In this document: one piece after another, positions 1 through 10,771 of the stretch
Layout of the letters: the number at the start of each line of letters is the position of its first letter
Numbering within the stretch: the first letter of the stretch is position 1
Source of the DNA: Lateolabrax maculatus
Lineage: Eukaryota > Chordata > Actinopteri > Acropomatiformes > Lateolabracidae
DNA length: 64,000 bases
Assembly (NCBI GenBank): GCA_031216445.1
Contig: CM062196.1
Span: forward strand, 6,272,501 to 6,336,500
Direction: 5' to 3'
Made by a program: the position numbers and the translations under genes
Notes under the pieces: model-generated
What the model was told of the DNA's origin: nothing
Database searches by the model: none
Seen by the model: only the letters and a program-made list of their open reading frames with translations

Positions 1-992
1 CAGGTTGAAGTTGTGTGGGGGGGAGTTATGCTGAGGTTTCCAAAAGAATTACGTTCCATGTCTTCTCTAAACCCTTTTCCTAGACCGTGATGGAAAACAT
101 CATGAGGTCAAGGATGTGAAGATGTGAAGGAGAGTTCATAAGGACATCATAAAAACAACCACGGTGCTAAGAGAATCCTACTGCACCTGCACTAAGCATT
201 TTCGTTTGTTTTCATGAAAAGCTGGATGATACATCACTTTACATGTGGCTGCCGCAAGGAACTGTGGGATGCCATTATCGCCTTTCCTTTTTCGTAAAGG
301 GAGGTCCTGTGCTAAAGGAGGTAAGAAAGGAAGCACTGAAGCAACTTTCCTTGGCATGTAGAGAATTCGACCAGCTCGACTATTCGACCGCAGCCAAGGT
401 GTTAATGTTCCCGACGTTACTGGTGCAACAAATCTAACAGGACAGTGAGGCAACATAAGTGAAAACACCTGTGTGAGTGTGTTGAAGCGTGACTAATCTT
501 CAAGAAAGATTACAACAATTAATTGGTTAAGATTCACCAAATAAACACCCAACTTGGATGATTTTGATAGCATGCTTAATAGAAACCATCTGCAAACAAA
601 ATGATGTTAGTGAGTAAGTAAGGAGTGAGTAAGGGATGTAATTAGTGAATGATTTCTCTACAGGTACATTATTTGTTACCCTTTCATTTTAGATTAGGAA
701 CAGAAATCAAGACACATTAAAGACCCACTATCTGCAGAAAATGATTGTCAAAAAATAACCTGGAAGTAGGGTGAGGAATCAGCTATCTATACAGTATGTC
801 TATAGATCTTATTATCATGAGGATGGATGTGTATTTTACTGTTACATGCACTGTAGTTGTGATTCAATTTGCACAGTAAATGTCCCCATTTTTTAGAAAG
901 AGCAAAGTTCCTTATTGGCCTGACCAACACAATTATATAAGATAGATCTCATCAGAGGATAAACTGTTCAATCACACAACATACACAGTAGC

Positions 993-1037
993 ATATATAT
1001 ATATATAGATTCAATTATTTATATATATATATAATTG
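993..1037. repeat. (TA)n with inverted arms
   Basis: Two TA runs separated by GATTCAATTATT. The second is followed by ATAATTGAA, so TTCAATTAT and ATAATTGAA form an AT-rich foldback around the TA run. Confidence 0.7.
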
Positions 1038-1258
1038 AAAATTTACCTGGCGAAAATAGTCATACTGTACATCAACAGCACACAGAGGGAGCAATAACTT
1101 GTAGGGAGGCACAAAGGGATGGAAAAACCTGATTTGCAGAGCAGTAATCAGAAACATAGGCAGACGGGAGATAAATGAGTGGACAATGAGTCAGTGAGGA
1201 AGGCAATTATTTGGGGGGAGGAACACACTGAAGGGAGGAAAGATGGGATGGAGAAGAA

Positions 1259-1350
1259 TGGGCAAGGACAAGACGACAGACAGAGACAGAGAGAGGCACA
1301 GAGAGAACGAAAACAAAGGGAGACAGACAGACAGAGAGACAGAGGGAGGG
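1259..1350. repeat. GA/CAGA-rich purine tract
   Basis: Degenerate (GACA/GAGA)n low-complexity sequence. It generates spurious open frames on both strands. Confidence 0.7.
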
Positions 1351-1407
1351 AGGGCAGTTAGTGGTCCATGTACAGTATCAGATGTATATTTCATTCTGCA
1401 ATAAACA

Positions 1408-1408
<1 letters not shown>

Positions 1409-1442
<34 letters not shown>
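1409..1442. repeat. (CA)17 microsatellite
   Basis: Uninterrupted CA dinucleotide run. Confidence 0.95.
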
Positions 1443-1445
<3 letters not shown>

Positions 1446-2153
1446 ACACACATACATACAGATGGTAGAAGTGCCAAATGAATGAGGATGAAATGGGGGC
1501 AAAAAAGAAGAAGAAAAAAAAAACCAGACACCCCACGATAAGTGTTCAAGTGTGGTTGTTTGTATTAAATTTGCTGCCAGTACATGCATTCAAGTTATTC
1601 CCCATGAATGAAAGCAATCTATTAGCTGTTAGCCGAGCACAGAAGGCCTAAGTATGGCCAGATGGACTAAATGGCTGGCTGGCTGGCAGGAAGTAACAGG
1701 CTGTACGCTTCTTTTTGATTGGCTCTAATTATGATCTACTGCCGTGCCTCCCAGAGAATTGCTGACGGGGTGATGTGTGTTGTACGTGTGTGTGTGTGCA
1801 CACACTCGTCTGTGGTGAATCCAGAGTTTTCTGTGGGAAAAAAGGACAAGCTAAGATGTTAAGCAGATAAACAAGAGTTTGTGTTGACATGAATAGTGGC
1901 CCTATGATAGCACAACTACCTGAAGTATCTATGCAAAGTAGTTGTCTGTATTTGTTGCAGTGTTCCACTTCCACAATGCAGGAGTTTCTCATTATAAATA
2001 AGCAACTTTTCACAGGCGCACAATTGTCTAGAGCTGAACAATCCCAGGGAGGCAAATTAAGACAGAATGACATAATATCCCTTCCGGCTGTCTTGCTGTG
2101 TTCCTGTATTTACATGACGCAATCTACTCGATCATACAGTATTCTTCATCTTG

Positions 2154-2196
2154 TTCATCAGCAGATGAGCAGAGTTTTTGTTGTGAGATGTTTGAA
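2154..2196. mobile_element. Relic of the foldback element at 4.1 kb
   Basis: TTCATCAGCAGATG, then GAGTTTTTG, then TTGTGAGATG and TTGAA occur in the same order as in the central part of the element at 4189-4235, with a small insertion. The arms have decayed. This shows the element is dispersed rather than unique. Confidence 0.5.
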
Positions 2197-4142
2197 TTTC
2201 TGTTCGGTTTAGCTCTCAAACCTCACTGACACACCGGTAGGTTACTCAGTACAAAGTTAGCAGCATCGTTTAAATTCACAAACCTTTATTTTAAATTTTA
2301 GTGGGGATCCAAAAGTTTCAAAAAGTACCATATATGTCAGATTGAATTGTGTGTATATGTGTATAAAATGATGGAGACATTAATATTTCCACTTGATGGA
2401 ATGGTACAGTCATTAAAATAGATATACTGTAGGCTATATGAATATGTATGATAATATATATGGCATGAGATAATATTTCCAACCTTAAAGCAACTTATGG
2501 GGCAAAAAAAACTTTATGATAAGGGGTTTAAAAGGAAACCCTTTGTTCATTTTCCCGAAGACACTTCCGACTGCAGGGCTATCAGAGAGAGAAATGGGGT
2601 AAATTGAAAATCATTGCGGTAATAGAGTAAGGGTGTGAAATGTGGATTTAATGTGTATGATTGCATCTCGATATTGAAAAGATGTTTTGAAGCCTATCTT
2701 GAAAATTCAGGTTGTAACCCCCACGGCTAAGTGAAACAGCCAGAAACACTTATCAGTTAGAGTAAACACACTGTTTGTTCTCAATGAAACAACAATTGTC
2801 TACAGTGTTAAATGCTACACCAAGACTTGAAATAGAACAAGGGAAATTGGACAAATCTTACTGTCTTGTAGACAATACAAGACTTTCTCATTGAGTTTCG
2901 AAGTTTGCGTTTGATCTTGGAAACAGCAGCTGACAAATCAGTTGTTGTTCAAATGAAATGTGCTATAAAAAAGAAAATTGCCTTGCCTTGACACAATCAA
3001 AAGCTCCAGAACAGTAACTAAATGGATCTTGAGCTGAGATTTTTTTGTCAACAGCTGTCTCATTAGCTCCAACACTAAGCTGTGGTGGTTGCATTTTGGG
3101 TAAAACAGTTAGAAAAACCGATGAAAGGATGGAGACTGACATTACTGACCAATGGGTAAAATTACAAAACAGGCAATCAGACAGAGCAAAACAGATGAAA
3201 ATGTCCTCTCTCCACTTTTGTGCTCCTCTTCTCATTTTCACCCTAACATCTTTTTCATTTCTCATCCACTTTCTCATCTCCTCTGTCAACCTCCCTTACT
3301 TACGCTCTGCTCTTCCTCCTTGTCCCTTTTCTTGCTCTTTTCCCTCCCTGTACTTATCTTTCCTCCTATTTCAGAGGGAGCTGCTCTACATGCCAGGCCT
3401 CTCCCCCTCGCTTTCTCCTTTCATCCAACCTCTAATCAGATCAATTCACTATTCCATTCACAGAGATATGATAAGGTGATTATGCATGGGCCCTGTGCTG
3501 CTACTACCCATAGTTGTGGACTCTCTCCCTCTCTTACACACACACCTTTAGCATTGATGGAAGTTGACGTAGCATTTCCCTTAAAAATTCTGTGGATGTC
3601 CTCTGTCAGAGAGAGCTGGCAACCTGGCGCTCCCCCATTAATTTGTCTCTTCGCTTCTAATCAGTGTCAGCGTAGAGGAAGGACGCAGAGGTGGAGGAAC
3701 GAGGGAGAGAAGGAGGATGCTAGTAGAGAGGAAAGCAGGGAAGGAAGGGAGGAATGTGTCTTTGAACGTTTGATTAGAGTCCACCAGGAGACCTCTTTTC
3801 CCAAAAGCTCCTCACACAGATGACTCCATTGTTGCGGTTTAGCAGTCACCTCAGTCGGGGCTTCTTTACCTTTGCTCTCAGGTTTTTTGCTTCATGGTAA
3901 TATTTTACCGTGGGTTATAACTATAGGTTCACAGTTAATTGATAAAGTAAAATATCTAAAGCAATAAGACTGTCCTCTAAGCTGTTGGGTGTTTTTATTA
4001 CAATGTGTGTAGAATAATAAATTTTTTAATTATTTTTTATGAAACATATATTTTAAATATGAAATATGAAATACATACTTAGGCTGGGGGCCCTGGTAGT
4101 TCAAAACAAAGCATTTTATTTGACAGAAAATTCTTATTTCAA

Positions 4143-4262
4143 GGTCCACTTACTAGCTTTTTCGAAGCCTTCAACCACATCTAATTTTTTCATCAGCAGA
4201 TGGAGTTTTTGCTGAGGTTGTGAGATGTGGTTGAAAGCTCTGGAAAAGCAATAAGGTGGACC
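4143..4262. mobile_element. Foldback/MITE-like inverted repeat
   Basis: A 40-nt left arm (4143-4182, starting GGTCCACTTA) and a 40-nt right arm (4223-4262, ending AAGGTGGACC) are imperfect inverted copies, separated by about 40 nt containing CATCAGCAGATGGAG. Weak similarity of the flanks continues outward (GACAGAAAA next to both arms). A matching relic lies at 2154-2196. The structure fits a non-autonomous foldback DNA element; the superfamily is not assigned. Confidence 0.65.
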
Positions 4263-7200
4263 TTTTCTGTCCAACTACTTTTTCCAAGGGCCAAAAATAA
4301 ACTTTCTCGGTGTGCTCAATATTTTAAATATTTTGTATTAAAGTTAATAAGATTCTGTATATCACCCAAAGCAACACAAGAACTAGAACTTTTTCTGCAA
4401 TGTTTTGATGTTTTGAAGGATACTCTTCCCATCCTGTGTCAGTCTGCAATACAATGATCTGTAGTTTGTCATGAGTGTAGCTTTTCCAACTTATCTGTTC
4501 CTCTAGACTGTTTCAAAATGACCCTTGTAGGCCTCCTTTAAACATTCACTTTTATTCTCATATTTTTTGTAAGTATGTACCTCTTTTAGGATGGGACTGT
4601 CTTCAAGACCTTGATACAAGAATGCAAAAGAACATAAAACAAACTGAGATAATAATACCTACTATATCTTAACATGGTATATGCTAAAAAGTCAGCACAG
4701 TGTATTGAATTATGTACTGAGGACATAGATCATTTTACTATTTATGGTGAACTGACAAACAAGGCAATCTCCCAAAAACTGAAGCTCTCAAACAGCTAAC
4801 TGAGCTCGATAGAGGTCCAACCAAAGAATGTTAGGTTGTGGGAAAGAAAAAGAACAGAAGTGACAATGAGAAAACGCAAGAGACACACTGTGCAATAAGA
4901 GGAAACTCACTATTGAAACACAGAGGGGGGTGTTATTTTGTACTGTATTCAGTGTGTGTCCAAGCCCAGTGATCCTCCAGGACACCGCACTGCAAGTATG
5001 CAATTTCCACTTCATTTAAACAAGAAGAAAGCAGATGATGGGAGGGAAACGAGTAAAGGAAGTCACCGAGAAGTGCTGATACATAAAAATGCCTCGGTTG
5101 GGCAATAGAACACCTGGCCATATGGGGGAATAACACACTGATTGGCTGGAGAGTCAAACACTCCCATGAAGGCAAACCATGCAGCCTTATGAAGCCAATT
5201 ATTTCTCATATAAAGCATTAGAAGTAGTGATGGGTGGTGAAGATGATAAGTGCATGACATTGCCACAGAATGCAAGCTGTTCTGAATAATGCAAAAATAC
5301 ACTTGAGGATAAATAAAATTTAGTTAGTTTGTAACATTTTGCACATTGTGTGCTTGTTTATTAAGGAGTGAAGAAATCAACAGGGCTTAACTGGACAGAC
5401 TGATCTACTTTACAAAAACTTCAATCCTTTAGGAGCTGCTACTAGTCCTTAAGCTGTTTTATCTTGATAAACCACAGACCCTATTGGTTTTTCTTATCAA
5501 GGAAAAGTGGATCTTTTTGCATGGACATGTTGTTTGCGACTCAATAGCAATGGTCAGCTGGCACCACTATCGCCTTTTTGTTAAATTTCCATAATTGATT
5601 TAAAGGATCTCTTATCACGTCCAGCTTCAGAAGAGGAGTACACCATGTGCATGCAATGAGAAGACACCCAGAGCCTCTCACAGGCCCGTCGTACCAAACA
5701 CCACCACTCTGCTCATCTTTCTAACTAAAGTGAAGTGTGAGTGAGTAGGTCACATCTACTTTCTCTTACACAACATTTTTTGCTTTTTCAGTTTTCCTGA
5801 CGCTCTTTTCAAATGCAGATGTTTCATAAAGAACAACTTGAGTACCTCACAGTTTCCACCAATGGCACCCTAAAATGCTTCCATTATAATATTCCATCTT
5901 TAGAGGAAAAGAGAGGAGAGGAGAGGAATAGTGTCGTAGCACAGCAAAAGCCACAAAAGATTTCCTGTTTACAAATCTTTGGGGCTGGTTGTTAACAAGA
6001 AGGATTTTCCCATTTGAGTGTAGCCTAATAATAGATTTTCTAAGGCAGTGTAAACTGATTTTAAGCCAGGGAATCTGTACAAAATGCCAAAAAGGAGACC
6101 ATCTGGAGAACCTCTGATAAATAAAAATGCTGGCTCTTGTGATTTGGCTGAAGTCAATGCATAAATTACTTTTCTTCATATTATAAGAATTATACAAAGT
6201 CCATCTATTGAGTACTGACATTTCCCCCCTGCCACCCTCCCTACAGTACGTTAGGGTATGACTGTACTGAGCCTGAGTATTGCTGTTCTAAGTATTTTAG
6301 GTCAAAACAGCAGGGATTTCTACAGAGAATTGCTTGTGATTTGGTAATAAAGACCTCACTTATCTTTCTGTCTCTTTTCCACCACGATCACTCATTGTCA
6401 TTCAGCCTCTTGGCTGCACAGCTGCTTTCTTGGTAGCAGGCTGAGCCTGGGCCAAAGGAAGTTGGGACATAACCGGGATGTGGGGTGAACACTGGGCTGC
6501 ATGCCCATACAGGGACCACTTGGTCTCCTTTTGACACTCTGTGGCTCTGTGGATAAGAAAGCACTTAATGATTGGGCAGTCCTTTGCCTGATGGCCTATA
6601 GGCTGAATTATAAAGCGCCTTGTCACCTGGCCAGGGTATATTATGTGGTTTCTATAAGAAATATTTGGAATTGGGGTGAAGTGCTCCAATGAGTTAGTAT
6701 ATTTGCGCAAATGCACTTTGTATGTCCTCACTCCATATCAAATATGTCCACTGGCTTAATGGGAGGTTGGAGAATGTCCCAATAGCATTTTAGATATAAA
6801 GCTCAACATCGTGGCTAGAGATGTTGCAAAAATTGTTTTAACAGCAGTTTATTTCAAGGACTCTACTTGGCTCTACACAGAACTACATTTTTATTTATTG
6901 ACTGTCAAACTATCAGAGAGGAGTTCCCTGACAGAAGCAGAATTGAATTCTACAAAGGAGCAAATAATAATACTAATAATGCACACCAATCAAACAAAAC
7001 GGTATTTGGATGTCTCACTTTCACCCATTTCTTTTGGTCTCAAGCAATGATGAGCAGTCCTTTGTGATGGAGCGATGACGGTTTCATGTCAAAGAGGAGA
7101 ACAGGAGACTATGACATGAAAATGAACTTTTCATCTTGTCTCTTCTGCTCATCTTCACTATTGTTCATTTGCTGTCAGTTACCGTGGTAATAGTATTAAA

Positions 7201-8612
7201 AACTCCCAGAAAAGACCACCAAAAACCATCAGGAAGGCCATTCAGGAATGTTGATTTGACTAAATAAACACATTTTACGTCTTATTCACTCTGTGGTAGT
7301 AGCACCAGAGATAAATTGTTTCTAACCTTAGAACAACTAGACTATGCTTTGTTATGCTGTTGGTTTAGAAAACAAACAGCCAATGCGAGTTTCTACTTAC
7401 TTGAAAACCTGTTACCTGGATACCAAAATATGCCAGTCCCACCATTCTGAAATATTGCCTCACACAGATAATATTCATAGGATTCCCACAAACAACTGGT
7501 GACAGGCCTGATGTGAGCTGTTTACTCAACCCAGTTCTTGGAGGTGATGGACATTAGATGCTTAATGGCTAAGCATCCAATGTTAAGGGATGTTTTGATG
7601 GAGGGAGAGAGAATGAACGTCCACTGAATACAGGACAGTTTGGGAAAAAATGACCTAAAATAGTTTTCCCATTAATATTACAGACTATTGTTTACTTGCA
7701 CATTGCCAAATCTCCACAGGCTGATTGAATCCCATAGCATCTCAACCACTCATCCAGCTTAGGCCCAGACATTCATGACTGTGTTCTTTTTTCGTCCCGA
7801 GCTGCAGCAGCCAGGAATAACTAAGAGAGGAGCTTGACAGTGTGAATCCAACTTTTTTTCAATCTACTGTCAGGAAGCAGTCTGTCTCTCTGAGATGAAG
7901 AGTGACAGCGAGATGTGAATTTAATGGACTGCATTACTGTCTGGCTCAAGCGATTATAATGACAGAAATGGAAATTATGGTATTTTTCCTTTTGAAGACG
8001 TTTCAGAGTTGGGATCTGACCATGCAGAGAATGGAGGAGTTAAGTGTGGGGAAGTACAAATCGTAAATATTGATTTCCATCAGAATAGAGAGAAAGTCAC
8101 TCTCGGGGGATCAGTCAGTTTTTGCTTTGAGGACTAGGAGGATAAGCCACTGAAAGAGACTGATGACATCTCAAATGAACAGTGGTACTCATCACATAAG
8201 TCCCAAGTCTTCTGTCTACCCTGTATCTATCTGGTATTAGAGTAACTTCTCCAGCCCATTGAGCTCTAAAACGAATGCATTTTGCATGTTGTAATATCAA
8301 ACTAAATGCCTCTGACATTACGTTAAAGAGAGGTGAAAAGATCATTCTCATGGTTTTGGAGTTTGGCAACACCCCGACATATTATATCTAGAAAAAAAGT
8401 TGCCTACTCTACCATTAATTCATGCCATAATCACTGACTGTTAATCATTAAAACTAACTAGTTGTAATGTCAACTGCAAGTCTTAAGACTACTTAAAGCA
8501 ACCAGAACTATCTGGTGGGTAAATACTATGTGGAACAGATACTTTTGGATCTTTATTATGGTGCAGTTATAGCAAAAAAAGGCATTAGACAGTAGGAAGA
8601 CGGCTGCAGGTT

Positions 8613-8655
8613 TTCAGGAGCACCTTGACCAGAAAGAGGTCATGGTGCTCCTGAA
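8613..8655. repeat. Short inverted repeat (hairpin)
   Basis: Arms of 18 nt (TTCAGGAGCACCTTGACC and its complement with one mismatch) flank a 7-nt loop, AGAAAGA. No coding or RNA family is recognised. It could be the end of a decayed foldback element. Confidence 0.6.
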
Positions 8656-9980
8656 CACCACCGCCAAAGAGAGGATGAGTCAGAGGAGCAGAGTGTGGTG
8701 TAAGGAGGAAAAAGTAACTGAAAAATAATGATATAACATTTTTTACAGCACCTTATTCACTAGGAAACTCAAGATGACATGTCACATGACACATGGTACA
8801 ATACAGGATAACAGAAAAAACAGGACAAGACAGTTTTCATTCCCAATCCAGTAGGCTTTACAGACAAGACTGCAAACTTCTCTTGTATTCGAAATTACAT
8901 GTATTTCAACAGGGTAAGTGATAATTTCAAAAAACAGCAATTTGTCTTTGGCAGTGGACTGCTGCCAAAAAAACCTAGACAACAACTACAACAATGCAAA
9001 ATGGGAAATTACTGTTATGATGCCAAGTGCTGCTGCTTTCTACTATAATTTCTAGTTAGAAGCCTGTTGATCATTGATGATCTGTTACTGGTTGAAATGA
9101 AGTCCTGCAGCTGCTTTGCCCTTTCGGGCTTGTAGTCATATCTCTGTTATCTGTCCACTGGCTTTACAGAAACATGTAACAGTGGTGACTTGGTGTTTAC
9201 TGTTGTTGCTTTTGCCCCTCTAAATGTTAAATAATCTAAATTACCTCTTAGATAGGGAGTCACACTTTAACATTGCTGTGCATGTTTTTGTCTTGTATTA
9301 CATGATGCATCTTACATTGAATGTCGTAACATACTAGTTGAATTCCTTTCAGGTGACATTTTGAGTAAGAGGAACTTACTTTCATGGTCACTGGCCAAAG
9401 CACACCATTAGCATTCAAGATGTGCACACACTAACTGTAAGTCCTTTGACATTTTGGGCGGATTGCCTTTGCATATATACCTTGACTTCCCTTAGAAAAA
9501 CATCTAAATGTGTGTGAAATGCAGGGAAATCTCAGTAAGTTTAAAGTAGATCGGTATCCTCCAACTATTTTTGAGAAATAAGTTAATATGGTCACCACTA
9601 CCTTGTAAAATCTGAGGACATTTCTCTCAATTGTGCCGTGTCAAAGTGACAGAAATGGACTCGGGGGAGAGAGCTTTGGAAAACTGATGTCGATAGTTTC
9701 TTTCTTGATGAGATGGTAAGTGAAACTCATGAAGCTTCATTTACACAGACTCATACAGATTTAAAGTAGATAATGTCTAGACTTTGATTTGCACAGTCCT
9801 CTTGGCAAATCTGGCATGGTTTTGGCTGCTCCTTAGAAATTAGAACCATATTGATTCGATGGAACATTTTATTCAACTTTAGCTCTATCTATCTATCTCT
9901 CTATCAAATAATCTTTATTGGTATAAATGTTGATGTAAATTATTGTAGTATTGTGCTTGTAATATCGAGATATTAGTAGA

Positions 9981-10014
<34 letters not shown>
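9981..10014. repeat. (ATT)n microsatellite
   Basis: Uninterrupted trinucleotide run of about 11 units, about 750 bp upstream of ebna1bp2. Further AT-rich tetranucleotides (TAAT)n lie at about 10,137-10,155. Confidence 0.9.
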
Positions 10015-10639
10015 GCTTTTATCACCTTGTTCTACCACTTCAGTATTTTACTATATTGTTATTGATATTTTTGGTGGTGCTCTGTATAAGTAGTTATAAT
10101 AGTTATTTTTGTTGCTCAATTTATCTTGTGTTATATCAATTAATTAATTAATTATCATAGTTATAAGTAGTACTAATTGCCTAGTAGTAGTAGTCTTATA
10201 ACTTGAATCTATCACTGCAATCTGCTCTGGTGCACGACAGCACCTCCAGGAGGAATCCCTTCACATTACATACACGAAGTGAAGTTATTTTCACTCATTT
10301 ATATTTTACATGAGTTTTCGTGATATAATCTCTGTTTTATACGTGAAACATGTTTGCAGTCCGTCAAGAACCGCAATAATAAACTATGTTCTCATCGACG
10401 AGTAAAAGGGGAATTTCAAGGAAAGTAAAAGTTATACGATGGTAGAGTTCCTACAAAAAAAAACCTACTCAAAACATTTTCGCTCACTTGTCAAGGTATA
10501 AGAGAATAAAGAAGCATTAACGCCACCATATTTGCTTGTATCAGATTTTTATTTATTTGTTTTACATGTAGGAACCTTTGATCTCGCACATCTTTTCCCG
10601 CCGGCGGACTGTGATGGCGGACCACCTCCCCGCGTCACT

Positions 10640-10771
10640 TCCTCCCCACGTGAATCTCTCCCTACATGTGAGCAGCGGCGTCCACGTCCGTCCGCAGCAG
10701 GTTTGTCGTCTTCACGCTCGCAGAACCACCAGATCACATCTTCTCATTTTATGCCCGTGGACGGCAGGACC
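10640..10771 (+). promoter_or_regulatory. GC-rich promoter / 5' UTR of ebna1bp2 with CACGTG E-box
   Basis: An AT-rich approach changes at about 10,600 to GC-rich, CpG-containing sequence leading into exon 1. It holds a CACGTG E-box at 10647-10652 and an ETS-like CTTCCTCC just before it. No TATA box is evident. CACGTG is the classical MYC/USF site and many ribosome-biogenesis genes are MYC-responsive; functional use here is inferred. Confidence 0.5.

Larger units (their letters stand above)
1..10300. other. Non-coding flank upstream of ebna1bp2
   Basis: No open frame here resembles a known protein or is bounded by convincing splice sites. The sequence is AT-rich, with poly-purine or pyrimidine tracts, a foldback element near 4.1 kb, a relic of it near 2.2 kb, a short hairpin near 8.6 kb and several simple repeats. 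Longer complex stretches, for example 3,520-3,690 and 7,740-8,020, may be conserved non-coding DNA. Confidence 0.6.

Noticed and set aside
3152..3823. 223-codon open frame on the plus strand
   Set aside because: Composition is driven by TC-rich and GA-rich tracts, with no recognised domain and no splice or promoter context.
8613..8655. microRNA precursor
   Set aside because: The 18-bp stem is too short for a typical animal pre-miRNA.
10532..10771. N-terminal extension of ebna1bp2 from the open frame upstream
   Set aside because: The extra residues are unlike known EBP2 N-termini and come from the GC-rich promoter; the ATG at 10772 has a better context.
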